Shown one piece after another: positions 52,314 to 61,272 of a stretch of 64,000 bases of DNA. Source of the stretch: Planctomycetota bacterium (lineage in GTDB: Bacteria; Planctomycetota; JAJSAM01; JAJVHW01); assembly GCA_024280885.1 (NCBI GenBank), contig JAJRPF010000072.1, positions 62,001 to 126,000 on the forward strand, written 5' to 3'. The first letter of the stretch is position 1. The number at the start of each line of letters is the position of its first letter. The notes under the pieces were generated by a model. That model searched no databases. It saw only the letters and a program-made list of their open reading frames with translations, and was not told where the DNA came from. A program made the position numbers and the translations under genes.

Positions 52314-53734
52314 CAGAAGCGAAAGTAGATGAATGGGTTGTAGGAGCCTGCTGCCATCAGCGTGATGCAACCGAGCAGCAGAACGGAGAGCGTTGCGACC
52401 CCGATTACGTCGCACGCGACGGAGGGCAGGCGAGATCGTAACTGGCCCCGCAGCGCTGGCAGAAGCGGCGCTGAACCCACGCTGCCGACAAGCAGAACGA
52501 GGATGATCTCGGTATCGACGAAGTAGGCGAGTGGCTGCGCGTTGTTCGCCGTGTCCACGGCTCCCACCATCGCGGCGAGGAACGACAGCGAGTCCGTGAG
52601 TGTCTCGGCCCGGAAGAAGACCCAGGCGATCATCGCGGCAAGGACGACGTAGCCGTGACGGACCCAACTGGGGGCTCTGCGAAGGACGCTTCCAAGGCCG
52701 ACGCGCTCCACCACCAGTAGTCCGCCGTGAAAGAGCCCCCAGATGAGGAAGTTCCAACTGGCTCCGTGCCAGAACCCGCAGAGCACGAACACGATCAGCA
52801 GATTCGCATACGTCCTGCGGAGCGAGCCTCGGCTACCGCCGAGCGGAATGTAGAGATAGTCGCGAAACCATGTGGAGAGCGAGATGTGCCAGCGTCGCCA
52901 GAACTCCGTGACAGAGCGCGCGACATAGGGGTAGTTGAAGTTCTCGGCGAATTCGAACCCGAACATCTTCCCTAAGCCGATCGCCATGTCGGAGTAGCCC
53001 GAGAAATCGAAGTAGATCTGCACGCTGTAACACACGACACCCAGCCACGCGATCGGTGCGGAGAGGTCGGTCGCCGCCAAGCCGAAAATTGCATCCGCGC
53101 GCGCCCCGGCTGGATTGGCGATCATCATTTTCTTCGCAAGCCCGATGACGAACCGATCCACGCCCTCCGCAAATTTCTGCACATCGATCGTGCGGTCACG
53201 GATCTGATCGGCGATCTCGCCATACCGCACAATCGGACCTGCGATCAACTGGGGAAAGAGCGAGATGTAGAGCGCCACGTCGAGCGGGTTCCGCTGGACC
53301 GGAGCGTCGCGACGGTGAACATCGACGACATATGAGAGCGCCTGGAACGTGAAGAACGAGATGCCGATGGGCAGGTGGACTGGGGGGAGGTCGATCGTTG
53401 GGAGGCCCATGCCAACGAGCACGATGTCAGCGTTCTCCGCTAGGAAGTTGGCGTACTTGAACACGATCAACGCAGTGAGGTTGCCGCCGACCGCGAACGC
53501 CAATAGCCATCGCGCGTGTGGATGATCGCGGCGTTGATCAACGAGTCGCCCGAGCACGTAGTTGAACGTGATGGAGCTGAGCATCACGAGTACCCAGAGA
53601 CGCTCGTCCCAAGCGTAGAAGACGAGACTTGCGCCGAGGAGCACGAGGTTTCTCATCCGCCCACGCACGACGAAGTGCGCCGCTAGCAGCAGCGGCAGGA
53701 AGAGAAGCAGAAACGTGGGTTCGCTGAAGACCAT
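52313..53734 (-). CDS. MBOAT O-acyltransferase (AlgI-like)
   Basis: This 473-residue polytopic membrane protein has an AlgI-type start (MVFSEPTFLLLFLPLLLAAH at ATG 53734) and the MBOAT signature: RRWHISLSTWFRDYLYIPLG with H283 and CGFWHGASWNFLIWG with the catalytic H323. It moves acetyl groups across the inner membrane for O-acetylation of exported polysaccharides. The frame can be opened further upstream but the Arg-rich extension is unlikely. It is the first of three overlapping genes (MBOAT, AlgJ-like, SGNH), so the polymer of this locus is likely O-acetylated. Confidence 0.93.
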   Translation of the reverse strand: MVFSEPTFLLLFLPLLLAAHFVVRGRMRNLVLLGASLVFYAWDERLWVLVMLSSITFNYVLGRLVDQRRDHPHARWLLAFAVGGNLTALIVFKYANFLAENADIVLVGMGLPTIDLPPVHLPIGISFFTFQALSYVVDVHRRDAPVQRNPLDVALYISLFPQLIAGPIVRYGEIADQIRDRTIDVQKFAEGVDRFVIGLAKKMMIANPAGARADAIFGLAATDLSAPIAWLGVVCYSVQIYFDFSGYSDMAIGLGKMFGFEFAENFNYPYVARSVTEFWRRWHISLSTWFRDYLYIPLGGSRGSLRRTYANLLIVFVLCGFWHGASWNFLIWGLFHGGLLVVERVGLGSVLRRAPSWVRHGYVVLAAMIAWVFFRAETLTDSLSFLAAMVGAVDTANNAQPLAYFVDTEIILVLLVGSVGSAPLLPALRGQLRSRLPSVACDVIGVATLSVLLLGCITLMAAGSYNPFIYFRF

Positions 53735-54238
53735 GAGATCGCTAGATGCCGTCCGCGTGCGCCGACGGTCTCTGGTGTTCATCGACCAGAGTGGGCGAGA
53801 AGCGTGAGCCTGCCGCGAGCGCGACATTGGTCACCCTGGGTCAACCCAGAGTGGCGAGCATGCGCGCCGCGTGTTGCGTCATGCCGAATGGTCGGTTCGT
53901 GCGTCCCAGCCGAAACCGTACCCGGGCATCGGCGGTCCGTCTGGCTTGAGCCAGAGGAGCCGGTGCTTGGCCGCGGACCTGGGACGGCGGAGATGGCTTC
54001 TCAAGTTCTCTGGAGTCGCGGCGGCACATCTGGTCTTCGGCTCCTGGCATGCCGATTGCGGCTCCCGGCCATGCGGGCGGGCCGCTTGACCACAGTCTCC
54101 CGCTCGGCTCTGGCTCGACTTCGCGCGGCCGATCCGCTTCGATGATCGCGGGCGGGGCGTGGATCTTGACCGTCTCTGCGGGGAGGACTCAGCTTTGGAG
54201 AGCACGCGCGGCGTCGTAGTCGGAGGACGCACGAACCC
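53735..54238. other. Divergent intergenic region, no gene supported
   Basis: About 500 bases between the MBOAT operon and the TPR gene. It should contain both promoters. Open frames are low-quality and overlap on opposite strands. No repeats or clear regulatory elements were seen. Confidence 0.45.
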
Positions 54239-57200
54239 ATGACGACTCGGAAACGGCACAGCAAGCGGAACCGCAGGATCTTGATCCTGGTGTGCCTCTT
54301 CGTGCTCATGGGGGCGGCAGGTTTCGGCGCGTATCGCTGGCGGCAGGCCGCGCGTGACGACGACGCTCGGGCGAGTCGGGATGAGGGCATCGCGGCGCTT
54401 GAGAAGCAGGAGTACGCGGCGGCGATGGGTGGGCTGGCGCCGTTCCTGAGGCGGCTTGGCGAGACCGAGGGGACGTCCGAGGACTTCCGGATGTACGCCG
54501 AGGCGCGCCAGCACGTGCCCGAGCCGAACAACCAGCACCTGCGCGACTCGATTGCCTACTTCGAGCGCGCGGTGTTGATGGACTCCGGCAACCGCCGAGC
54601 GCAGGCGCAACTGCTCGACCTCTACCAACTGGTCGGCTATTGGGACGAGGCTCGACAGCTGATCGACCGCATGCTCTCCGTCACGCCGGCCGATGCCGAC
54701 CTGATTGCACGACGGGCTCAGATCGCCACCGCGAAGGGCGACTTGCAGGCCGCGCATCGCGACGCGCAGGCGCTCGTTGCGGCGGCTCCCGACGACGTCG
54801 CGGCGCACCTGCTCAACTTGCGACTGCGAATCAAGCTGGGTCAAGACGACCGCGAGGTCGAGGAGTGGCTCGAGCAGGCCGTCGCCGATCACCCGGACAC
54901 GCTCGGATTTCGGATACTCCAGGCCTTCGGACTGCTGCAGCTCTCCAGTCGGGAGCGCGGCGATCCTGCGCTTCGCGATCGTGCAGAAGACATCGTGATC
55001 AAGGTCTCGCGGCGGGCGGAATCGCTTGAGGATCGAGCCTCTATCGGCCTGCTCGTGTTCCTGCTGGACAGCTTCGGCCGGTATGACGCGTCCATCGAAG
55101 TGCTCCGCAAGGCGATCCGGCTTGAGGATACGGCACTGCAGACCGCCTATGTGCGTGGGCTGTGGTACCGGCGGCGGGGCGCCGACATCCCGGACGCCGT
55201 TGCGTCGTGGATCGCCGGTGGGGCGACGGTTGCGGCCGAGACGCGTGCGCTGGCAGCTGCTGTGCTCGCAGCGCGTAGCGACACGGAGGCGGCGAAGGCA
55301 CTCGCCGCACCGCTCCTGTCATCGGAGGAGGCTGGAGCCCGCGCATGGGGGGCCGCCCTCGCCTACGTGAACGGCTTCGCGGCGAGTGAGCGCGAGACTG
55401 CGACCGATGCGCTCGCGGCGCTGCGTATCGCCGCGCCCGGTTCGGCCATTGCTGCGCATGCGTACGGCACGCTGCACGCGGCAGGCGATCCCGACCTCGC
55501 GCGCGTGCACTGGCTGGCCGCCGCGAAGCTCGCGCCGGCGTGGAGTGAGCCGCTGCGGCGTGCCGCCGAGAGCCTGCTGGGGACAGCGCAGCGACCGCTC
55601 GCTCTTGAGTATGGCTCCGAGGCGTTCCGCCGAGCGCCGGGCGATGCTGCGACCGTGGCCACGTATGCGGATTGTGTTGTCGCGAATGTTGAGCATCTCT
55701 CGGCGCGTCAGCGGCGCCGCTTCCTGGCGGTTGTCGGTCGAGCGCGAAAGAGCGCGTCGGCGCGTGTCGCCGCCCATTTCGGTGCACTGGAAGCAACACT
55801 GCTCTCCCGGGTGGGAGACGACGCCACCGACGAGCGGTTCGAGGAACTGCTGCAGGAAGCGGATGAGGCGACCGAGATCGCTCTCTTGCGGCTCGCGCGT
55901 GCGGCAAGTGCGGTGGGATCACCGCTGGCGGAGAAGTTCCTCAGCGCGTGCGAGGCCACGCATGGCGTGACGCCCAGCCTCACGCTGACCCGCGCGGCGC
56001 TTCTGGCACGCACAGCGACGCACGATGCGGCCATCGAGCGCTTCGATCGAGATCGCAGTCGCGCCGGCGCGGAGGCGGGCTCGGGCTCATACGCGTGGGA
56101 CACGGCGCGTGCTGCTCTCCTCGACCGTTTCTCGAACTCGGAGGCCGGTCCCGCATGGATCGCCATTGCGAACGCGTACTCGACGCGCCTCGAGGCGCAG
56201 AAGGCGTGCCTGTCGTCGGCCGCGGCTTGGTCCGATCGCGCGGCGATCGACGTGGTGATCGAGCGCGCGAAGGCGCTGAGCGGAGCGGGCGCCGTCGCTT
56301 GGCGCATCGCACGTGGCCGGTGGCTCGCGACCGCCCCAGAGGCTTCGCAGGAAGAGTTGGCACGCGCCATTCTCCTTCTGAATGAGGTGACAGATCTTGT
56401 GCCCCGGAGCCTCGAGGCGCGCATGCAACTCGGCGGTGCGCTCGAGCGAATCGGTGGGCAGTTCGACTCCGCGCTGCAGGAGTATCGAACAGCACTTGAG
56501 TTGGCACCTGGCAACATTGGGATCGAGCTGACGATCTGTCGACTCCAGGCGCAGCAGGGCGACTTCGTGGGCGCTCGAGCCCGTCTGGAGAGGGTGCTGA
56601 GCGCCGACCGGATTGCGACGGAGCACCTGGTGGTCGCTGCAATGCTCCTGGTCTCACAGGGGGACTTCGAGATGGGGCGTCAAGTACTCGACGAGCGCCT
56701 CTCGCTCGCGGACGCGCCGCGCGCAGGTGTGCGTCGTCTGGCCGTACTCTACGCACGGCTCGGGGAGCCGGAGCGTGCGCTGGAACTCTGTGACCGCGTT
56801 CTCGAGACCCCGGATCTCGAGACGCTGGCGCTGGCGGCTCGACTGAACGCGGATCTCGGTCGCCGCGAAGTGGCGGTGGCGTTGATCGACCGCATGAGCA
56901 CAGTTGGTGCCGAACCGCTCGACGTGGCTCTGGCTCGCGCGCGGTTCGCCGGATCGTACCTGAGCGCCGCCACCACCGCGGAAGCGTACCGCGCAGCGAT
57001 CGCGGTCAAGCCCGGCTCCGAACTCGCCTGGTTGGAACTCGCTCGGTTCGAGATCTCGCGCGGAGAAGCGCAAGAGGTCGCGACCATTCTCGACGACCCG
57101 CGCTCCGAGAACATCGAGGCGCTGCGCGACCTCAGAGCCCACCGCGAATTGGTCATCCACGCCGTGAACGCCCCGTGGTTGCGGTCCGTGTTGCTCGAGT

Positions 57201-58459
57201 GCTTGCAATTGCAAGTGGAGAGTGGCGAGAAGCGCGACGTACTGATGGGCGTGCTGCAGGACCTGGATGACGTCGTCTCTGCGCGATCTTCGCTCGAACG
57301 TCTCGCGGAGCGAACTGAGGCGACGGTGCGCGCTCATCCTGAGCTGCTCTCGCCTCGCCTGTTGGTGGTCGAGATCTGGGACCGCGCGCGGGATCTCCCC
57401 CGGTCGGTTGCCGCGGCTCGGAGAGCCATGGAGTCGCACCCCACGGCGGTGGCGCCCGCGAGCCTGCTGACCGCGAAACTTGAGAAGGCCGGTCGATGGC
57501 GAGACGTCGCCGCCGCCGCGACCGCCTGGCGACAGCGCCTGCAGGGCATCGACCTGGACGTGGACGCGCGCTTGGGACGCGCGTTGCTTGAGACCGGGCG
57601 CGAGCGGGATGCCTTGTCTCTCTTCGAGGCGCGCGCGGATCTAGCGCGCTCCCAGCCCGAGGTGAGTCGCTCGTTCATCGTCGGCTACGCGGTGGCGCTC
57701 GTGCACTCCGGAGACGTCAGCGGCGCCGCGACCCTGATCCGTGACGTGATCGAGCGTGATCCCTCGCTCCGCGATGCGTTGTACGCCGTCTCCTGCCCGC
57801 GGCTCGGAACCGGGGAAGCGGCACGCGAATGGCTGGAGCTGCTCGAAGGGGTGGCTGCGCCACGGTCGTTTGAAGATGGTGAGTTGCTAGCGCGCGGGTG
57901 GGCGAGTGCGTGGCAGGCGTACCCGTCGAACGCGCTACGGGGCATCGCCACCGCGCGGCTCGACGCGCTGGTCAATGACGAGAGCGCGACCGCGGATCTC
58001 CTCTATCGGGCAGCGTTCTTCGCCGAGCTCTCGGAGCGCAACGACGACGCCGAGGCGCTCTACCGCCGGGGGCTTGAGCTTGACAACAAGAACCTCTCCT
58101 GCCGCAACAACCTCGCGATGCTCCTCGTTCGGACAGGACGCGGCGAGGAGGCGGTCTCCGAGGCCCTGCGCGCTGTGGAACTGGCGCCGGAGTCACCTGA
58201 GTTGTTGGACACGCTGGGGATCGCCTACCGCAGCGTGGAGCGGTGGGAGGACGCGAAGGACGCGTTCGAGGAGGCGCTCTCAGGCTCCCCGACGGCGACC
58301 TCCTCCAGACTCAACTTGGCGGAGATGCTCTTCAAGTTGGGGCGGTGGAGAGCCCTGAAGCGTGTCGTCTCCGACATCGGTCGTGCGGAGATGATGCGGC
58401 GCACGCTGGACGACGACGAGCGTGGCAGGTACCGCGTTCTTCAAGACGCGGTTCGGTAA
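54239..58459 (+). CDS. Very large TPR-repeat protein, membrane-anchored
   Basis: This 1406-residue protein has a short basic N-terminus and one membrane segment (RRILILVCLFVLMGAAGFGA, 12-31). The rest is almost wholly helical tetratricopeptide-like repeats, for example AQLLDLYQLVGYWDEARQLI, ARLGEPERALELCDRVLETP, and near the end LYRRGLELDNKNLSCRNNLA then LGIAYRSVERWEDAKDAFEE. TPR proteins of this kind act as periplasmic scaffolds in polymer export (the AlgK, PelB and BcsC types), and a TPR protein is also a common neighbour of exosortase loci. It is much larger than those relatives. No outer-membrane barrel is fused to it. It stands alone between two convergent or divergent neighbours. Confidence 0.88.
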   Translation: MTTRKRHSKRNRRILILVCLFVLMGAAGFGAYRWRQAARDDDARASRDEGIAALEKQEYAAAMGGLAPFLRRLGETEGTSEDFRMYAEARQHVPEPNNQHLRDSIAYFERAVLMDSGNRRAQAQLLDLYQLVGYWDEARQLIDRMLSVTPADADLIARRAQIATAKGDLQAAHRDAQALVAAAPDDVAAHLLNLRLRIKLGQDDREVEEWLEQAVADHPDTLGFRILQAFGLLQLSSRERGDPALRDRAEDIVIKVSRRAESLEDRASIGLLVFLLDSFGRYDASIEVLRKAIRLEDTALQTAYVRGLWYRRRGADIPDAVASWIAGGATVAAETRALAAAVLAARSDTEAAKALAAPLLSSEEAGARAWGAALAYVNGFAASERETATDALAALRIAAPGSAIAAHAYGTLHAAGDPDLARVHWLAAAKLAPAWSEPLRRAAESLLGTAQRPLALEYGSEAFRRAPGDAATVATYADCVVANVEHLSARQRRRFLAVVGRARKSASARVAAHFGALEATLLSRVGDDATDERFEELLQEADEATEIALLRLARAASAVGSPLAEKFLSACEATHGVTPSLTLTRAALLARTATHDAAIERFDRDRSRAGAEAGSGSYAWDTARAALLDRFSNSEAGPAWIAIANAYSTRLEAQKACLSSAAAWSDRAAIDVVIERAKALSGAGAVAWRIARGRWLATAPEASQEELARAILLLNEVTDLVPRSLEARMQLGGALERIGGQFDSALQEYRTALELAPGNIGIELTICRLQAQQGDFVGARARLERVLSADRIATEHLVVAAMLLVSQGDFEMGRQVLDERLSLADAPRAGVRRLAVLYARLGEPERALELCDRVLETPDLETLALAARLNADLGRREVAVALIDRMSTVGAEPLDVALARARFAGSYLSAATTAEAYRAAIAVKPGSELAWLELARFEISRGEAQEVATILDDPRSENIEALRDLRAHRELVIHAVNAPWLRSVLLECLQLQVESGEKRDVLMGVLQDLDDVVSARSSLERLAERTEATVRAHPELLSPRLLVVEIWDRARDLPRSVAAARRAMESHPTAVAPASLLTAKLEKAGRWRDVAAAATAWRQRLQGIDLDVDARLGRALLETGRERDALSLFEARADLARSQPEVSRSFIVGYAVALVHSGDVSGAATLIRDVIERDPSLRDALYAVSCPRLGTGEAAREWLELLEGVAAPRSFEDGELLARGWASAWQAYPSNALRGIATARLDALVNDESATADLLYRAAFFAELSERNDDAEALYRRGLELDNKNLSCRNNLAMLLVRTGRGEEAVSEALRAVELAPESPELLDTLGIAYRSVERWEDAKDAFEEALSGSPTATSSRLNLAEMLFKLGRWRALKRVVSDIGRAEMMRRTLDDDERGRYRVLQDAVR

Positions 58460-58569
58460 CGGCCGGCGCGTCCGGCGAACGCGCGTGCGGAGCCCGCCAG
58501 GCCGCGCCACCCGGGGGCGGCCTTCTCGCACCAGGTTGACGCCGTGACTCGAGTTCGAGGGGACGCGCC

Positions 58570-58587
58570 GTGCTTGGCCTGCGGCGG
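58570..58587 (+). repeat. 18-base repeat, copy 1
   Basis: Identical to 58815-58832; inverted relative at 58728-58745. Confidence 0.75.
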
Positions 58588-58727
58588 GGCATCGAGTTCT
58601 CTCGTCGTCGGCGCCCCATTGGCCCCTCCCCGAGGGAGACTCACAAGACGGGCTGTTGATGTCTGTTGATGGATGGTGCTCGGCGAGGGTCGGCCCTACC
58701 CCGTCGCGTTCAGGTGAGCTCATCGGT

Positions 58728-58745
58728 CCGCCGCACGCCAAGCAC
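58728..58745 (-). repeat. 18-base repeat, copy 2 (inverted)
   Basis: Reverse complement of copy 1 with a single mismatch (GGCG for GGCC). Confidence 0.7.
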
Positions 58746-58814
58746 CGCGGGGCTACGCCGCGAGTTCGCGGGGGAACGTGTCCGCGCTCCGACACGACTT
58801 CGACGGGCCGCTCC

Positions 58815-58832
58815 GTGCTTGGCCTGCGGCGG
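58815..58832 (+). repeat. 18-base repeat, copy 3
   Basis: Identical to copy 1 at 58570-58587. Confidence 0.75.
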
Positions 58833-58911
58833 GAGAGCAGGCTCTCTCGTCGAGGGGGTTCCACCGCCCCTGGCCGCGCACGATCCACTCTTTGGCGCGT
58901 TGCCCGGACGC

Positions 58912-58947
58912 AAAGAGGGCGCGCGGATGGATCATCCGCGCGCCCTC
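58912..58947 (-). terminator. Strong hairpin after the second sorting-tail gene
   Basis: Perfect 14-base arms (58915-58928 and 58934-58947) with a five-base loop, GAGGGCGCGCGGAT on the minus strand, followed by only TTT. It lies 20 bases after the stop of the gene at 58968, so it probably ends that transcript, though the T tract is weak. Confidence 0.72.
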
Positions 58948-58967
58948 GCGATCGAGGTCGAGTTGAG

Positions 58968-59819
58968 TTAGAGCTGCGCCGTGCGGCGCTTACGCAGCCG
59001 ACCGATCAGGCCGAGACCGGCAAGAAGGCCGAGGCCCATCGCTGCGGCCGGAGGGAGCGGCACGGCGGGCGGTGTGGGCGGTGTCCCCGTCGTCAAGCCT
59101 CTCTCCGGCGACAAGTGCATCTCAATCCCGTTGTCGAACAACGCCAGGAACGCCGCATTGTCGCCGGTACCACCAGCGCCCCCGTCATATGCGAACTTGA
59201 ACTCGAACGACATTGTTCTGTCGCGATTGAGGCTCAAGGCCTGGGTGGCGAGGCCGTTGTCGAGGAGGTAGTCAACCGAGTCTTTGAAGCCGCCCGACAC
59301 CAAGCCGTAGTTGTTGTCGGCGTTGCCAGCGAGGTCCGCCTCGAAGACACTGTTACCGTTGCTGTCAACGAGAACGAGCTTCTCGCTGCTCGTGGCGCCG
59401 CCAAAGTCGAGCTTCAAATCGCCCGCGCCGTGGTGAGTCTCATGCTGGACGCGATAGGGCGCGGCGTCGCTTTCCGTAAGGCCCGTGGTCGCGTCAGTAT
59501 TCGATAGGGGGAGCCCCCAGTTTGCCGTGCTGTTGTTCTCCCAGATCATGTTCTTGGCACCGATCGGGGCCTCGACGAACACGTAGAAGAAGTTGGCGTC
59601 GGCATGCCACCGGACGGTAGTCGAACCCTTCTGATCGCCGAAGTCGCCATAGACACTCTTGTCCGACTTGTGACCATTGTACCAAGTGGCAGTCTTGCTT
59701 CCCTCGTAGCTGTCACCGTCCGAAACCCCGTCGAGCGTCACGCCACCGGCTGCGGCCGTCTGGATTGGGATGAGGCTCAGCGGGAGCGTCACGACGAGCA
59801 ATGCGATTCCGAGTTTCAT
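58968..59819 (-). CDS. Second exported protein with exosortase sorting tail (VPLPPA type)
   Basis: This 283-residue protein has a signal peptide (MKLGIALLVVTLPLSLIPIQ, cut after TAAAG-type residues near 24), a beta-rich body (YEGSKTATWYNGHKSDKSVY, FFYVFVEAPIGAKNMIWENN) and a sorting tail: VPLPPA, a helix (AAMGLGLLAGLGLIG) and basic RLRKRRTAQL. The tail is nearly the same as in the protein at 5947-6582, so both should be read by the same exosortase. The start ATG 59819 follows GGAGGGAAGCT; the longer frame is not credible. The body resembles carbohydrate-binding or surface beta-sandwich proteins only in a general way. Single-gene unit with its own hairpin terminator. Confidence 0.88.
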   Translation of the reverse strand: MKLGIALLVVTLPLSLIPIQTAAAGGVTLDGVSDGDSYEGSKTATWYNGHKSDKSVYGDFGDQKGSTTVRWHADANFFYVFVEAPIGAKNMIWENNSTANWGLPLSNTDATTGLTESDAAPYRVQHETHHGAGDLKLDFGGATSSEKLVLVDSNGNSVFEADLAGNADNNYGLVSGGFKDSVDYLLDNGLATQALSLNRDRTMSFEFKFAYDGGAGGTGDNAAFLALFDNGIEMHLSPERGLTTGTPPTPPAVPLPPAAAMGLGLLAGLGLIGRLRKRRTAQL

Positions 59820-60120
59820 AGCTTCCCTCCGAGACCCATCGAGTCTCGCCTCTTGTCGGCCGAGCGTGATTGTCTGCCGAGCGTGATCGACGCTCACGAG
59901 GCAGGAGCCCGCGGCAGCGTCGCCAGTCACATCTATATCCATCGAGACGCGTCTTACTTTTGGAGATTCCCCAAAGTTTCGTGACTGGCGTGCCGCCTCT
60001 CGCCGCCGAGACCCGTGACCGCTCCCCGGGCTGCCGATCGCAGTCGCGGCGCGCACTTTGGCAGCTGACGTGCTTTGCCATCGGCTATCTCGCGCGGCAC
60101 CGGAGGCGAGCACCGTTCGA
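59820..60120. other. Upstream region of the second sorting-tail gene
   Basis: About 300 bases. An imperfect inverted repeat ACTTTTGG-N7-CCAAAGT lies at 59956-59977, about 140 bases upstream of the start, and a near-direct repeat CACGCTCGGC(A/C)GACAA stands twice close to 59870-59905. Either could be a regulator site. A sigma-54-type -24/-12 pair, known from some exosortase targets, was not found. Confidence 0.4.
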
Positions 60121-61272
60121 TCACCGTCTCAGTCGAGTTTGGGCGCTCACGAAGACGAGGGCGCTGGCTCCGAGTCCCGCTCCGAGGGTGTTCAGCGCCA
60201 GGTCAAGGCGGGACGAGTGGCGCGTGGGCATGAGGGCCTGGAGAGACTCGATTGTCAGGCTCAGGCTGGCCCCGGCGAGGATGACCAGGACGAGTAGGAG
60301 CGCGCGGCGGCGGGGGAAGGCTGGGGCGAGGACGAGCGTCAGCAGGAGGCCGAACGGGATGAGGCCGGCCACGTTCACGGCGGCGTCGATGAGCATGTCG
60401 ATGTTCGCGAGGGGAGAGTGGCGGGAGAGGCCGAGGGGCTGTGTGCCGACCGGGCGGTGATACGCGGGGAGCAGGAGCGGAATTGCGTCGGCGCTCAGAT
60501 CGGGGATGGCTGCGTCGGGGATGCCTGCGGCGTTGTGGCTCTCAGTGAACGCGTACGCGGCGTGCACATGGGGCTTCGTGGCTGCACCGGCGATGATCGC
60601 GGCCGGAGAGCCTTCGGGCGGCGCTGCGAGTTCGGCCGGGGAGAGTGCGCGATCGTGGATCAGCAGGCCGTGGAGGGTTCCGGTCCAGGAGCGTGCGCCG
60701 CTCGGGTCGGATGCGATCAGGAGACGGCCGCGGAGGGGGGCGCCCTGTCGGGCGAGCGGGATGCCGTAGCCGGTCGCGGCGCGCACCGGTTGGCCGTCGA
60801 GAGATAGGAGTGGATGTGGCGTTCCGGACGTGAGTGCGATGTGGCGCGGAGCGGTTCCGGCCATCACTCCCAGGAAGCGGAAATCGTTGTACCAGCGTTC
60901 GCCGTCCTGGTTGGTGACGCGGGAGGCGACGACGAGGTCCGTGCCGGCTTGGATGATCCGCAGGGCAGGCAGTTGTGGGTCGTCCAGGATGAGCAGAATG
61001 TCGCGGTCCTCGGCGGTGGGGCCGTCGGGTGCCAGCCAGAACTCCAGGCCGAGTTCGGCGGGGCCGGAAGCCGTGTCCCAGGCGAAGTCGGTCGCTGTGA
61101 CGGCCATCGAGTGGGGGCCGAAGTGGAGCCCGTCGCCGGCGGGCGTCCACGTGACGTCGTTGCGCACCGCGAAGTCGAAGGGGTGGAGGCCGGCCCACAA
61201 CGTGATGGCCACGACGAGCAGCAGCGCTGCGCGTGTTCGTCGACTTCGACCGAGAGCGTCCATTCGATCCAC
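60121..61272 (-). CDS. LamG-like domain fused to VanZ-like membrane domain
   Basis: This 383-residue protein starts with a membrane helix (RAALLLVVAITLWAGLHPFD, 13-32). A concanavalin-like (LamG) region of about 200 residues follows (SGPAELGLEFWLAPDG, RSWTGTLHGLLIHDRALSPA), then a VanZ-like C-terminal membrane domain with about three helices and the VanZ segments VNVAGLIPFGLLL and SLTIESLQALMPTRHSS...DLALN. VanZ-type domains are frequent in exosortase and exopolysaccharide loci; their role is not understood. The LamG part would face the periplasm and could bind glycan. Gene is on the minus strand, about 300 bases from its neighbours. Confidence 0.85.
   Translation of the reverse strand: MDRMDALGRSRRTRAALLLVVAITLWAGLHPFDFAVRNDVTWTPAGDGLHFGPHSMAVTATDFAWDTASGPAELGLEFWLAPDGPTAEDRDILLILDDPQLPALRIIQAGTDLVVASRVTNQDGERWYNDFRFLGVMAGTAPRHIALTSGTPHPLLSLDGQPVRAATGYGIPLARQGAPLRGRLLIASDPSGARSWTGTLHGLLIHDRALSPAELAAPPEGSPAAIIAGAATKPHVHAAYAFTESHNAAGIPDAAIPDLSADAIPLLLPAYHRPVGTQPLGLSRHSPLANIDMLIDAAVNVAGLIPFGLLLTLVLAPAFPRRRALLLVLVILAGASLSLTIESLQALMPTRHSSRLDLALNTLGAGLGASALVFVSAQTRLRR

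Larger units (their letters stand above)
58460..58914. other. Intergenic region with a small inverted/direct repeat family
   Basis: No gene is supported. An 18-base element close to GTGCTTGGCCTGCGGCGG occurs three times: 58570-58587 and 58815-58832 on the plus strand, and 58728-58745 on the minus strand with one mismatch. Other related words (GAGTTCG with GGGG) recur beside them. The arrangement is consistent with degraded short repeats or a structured 3' region. Confidence 0.6.
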
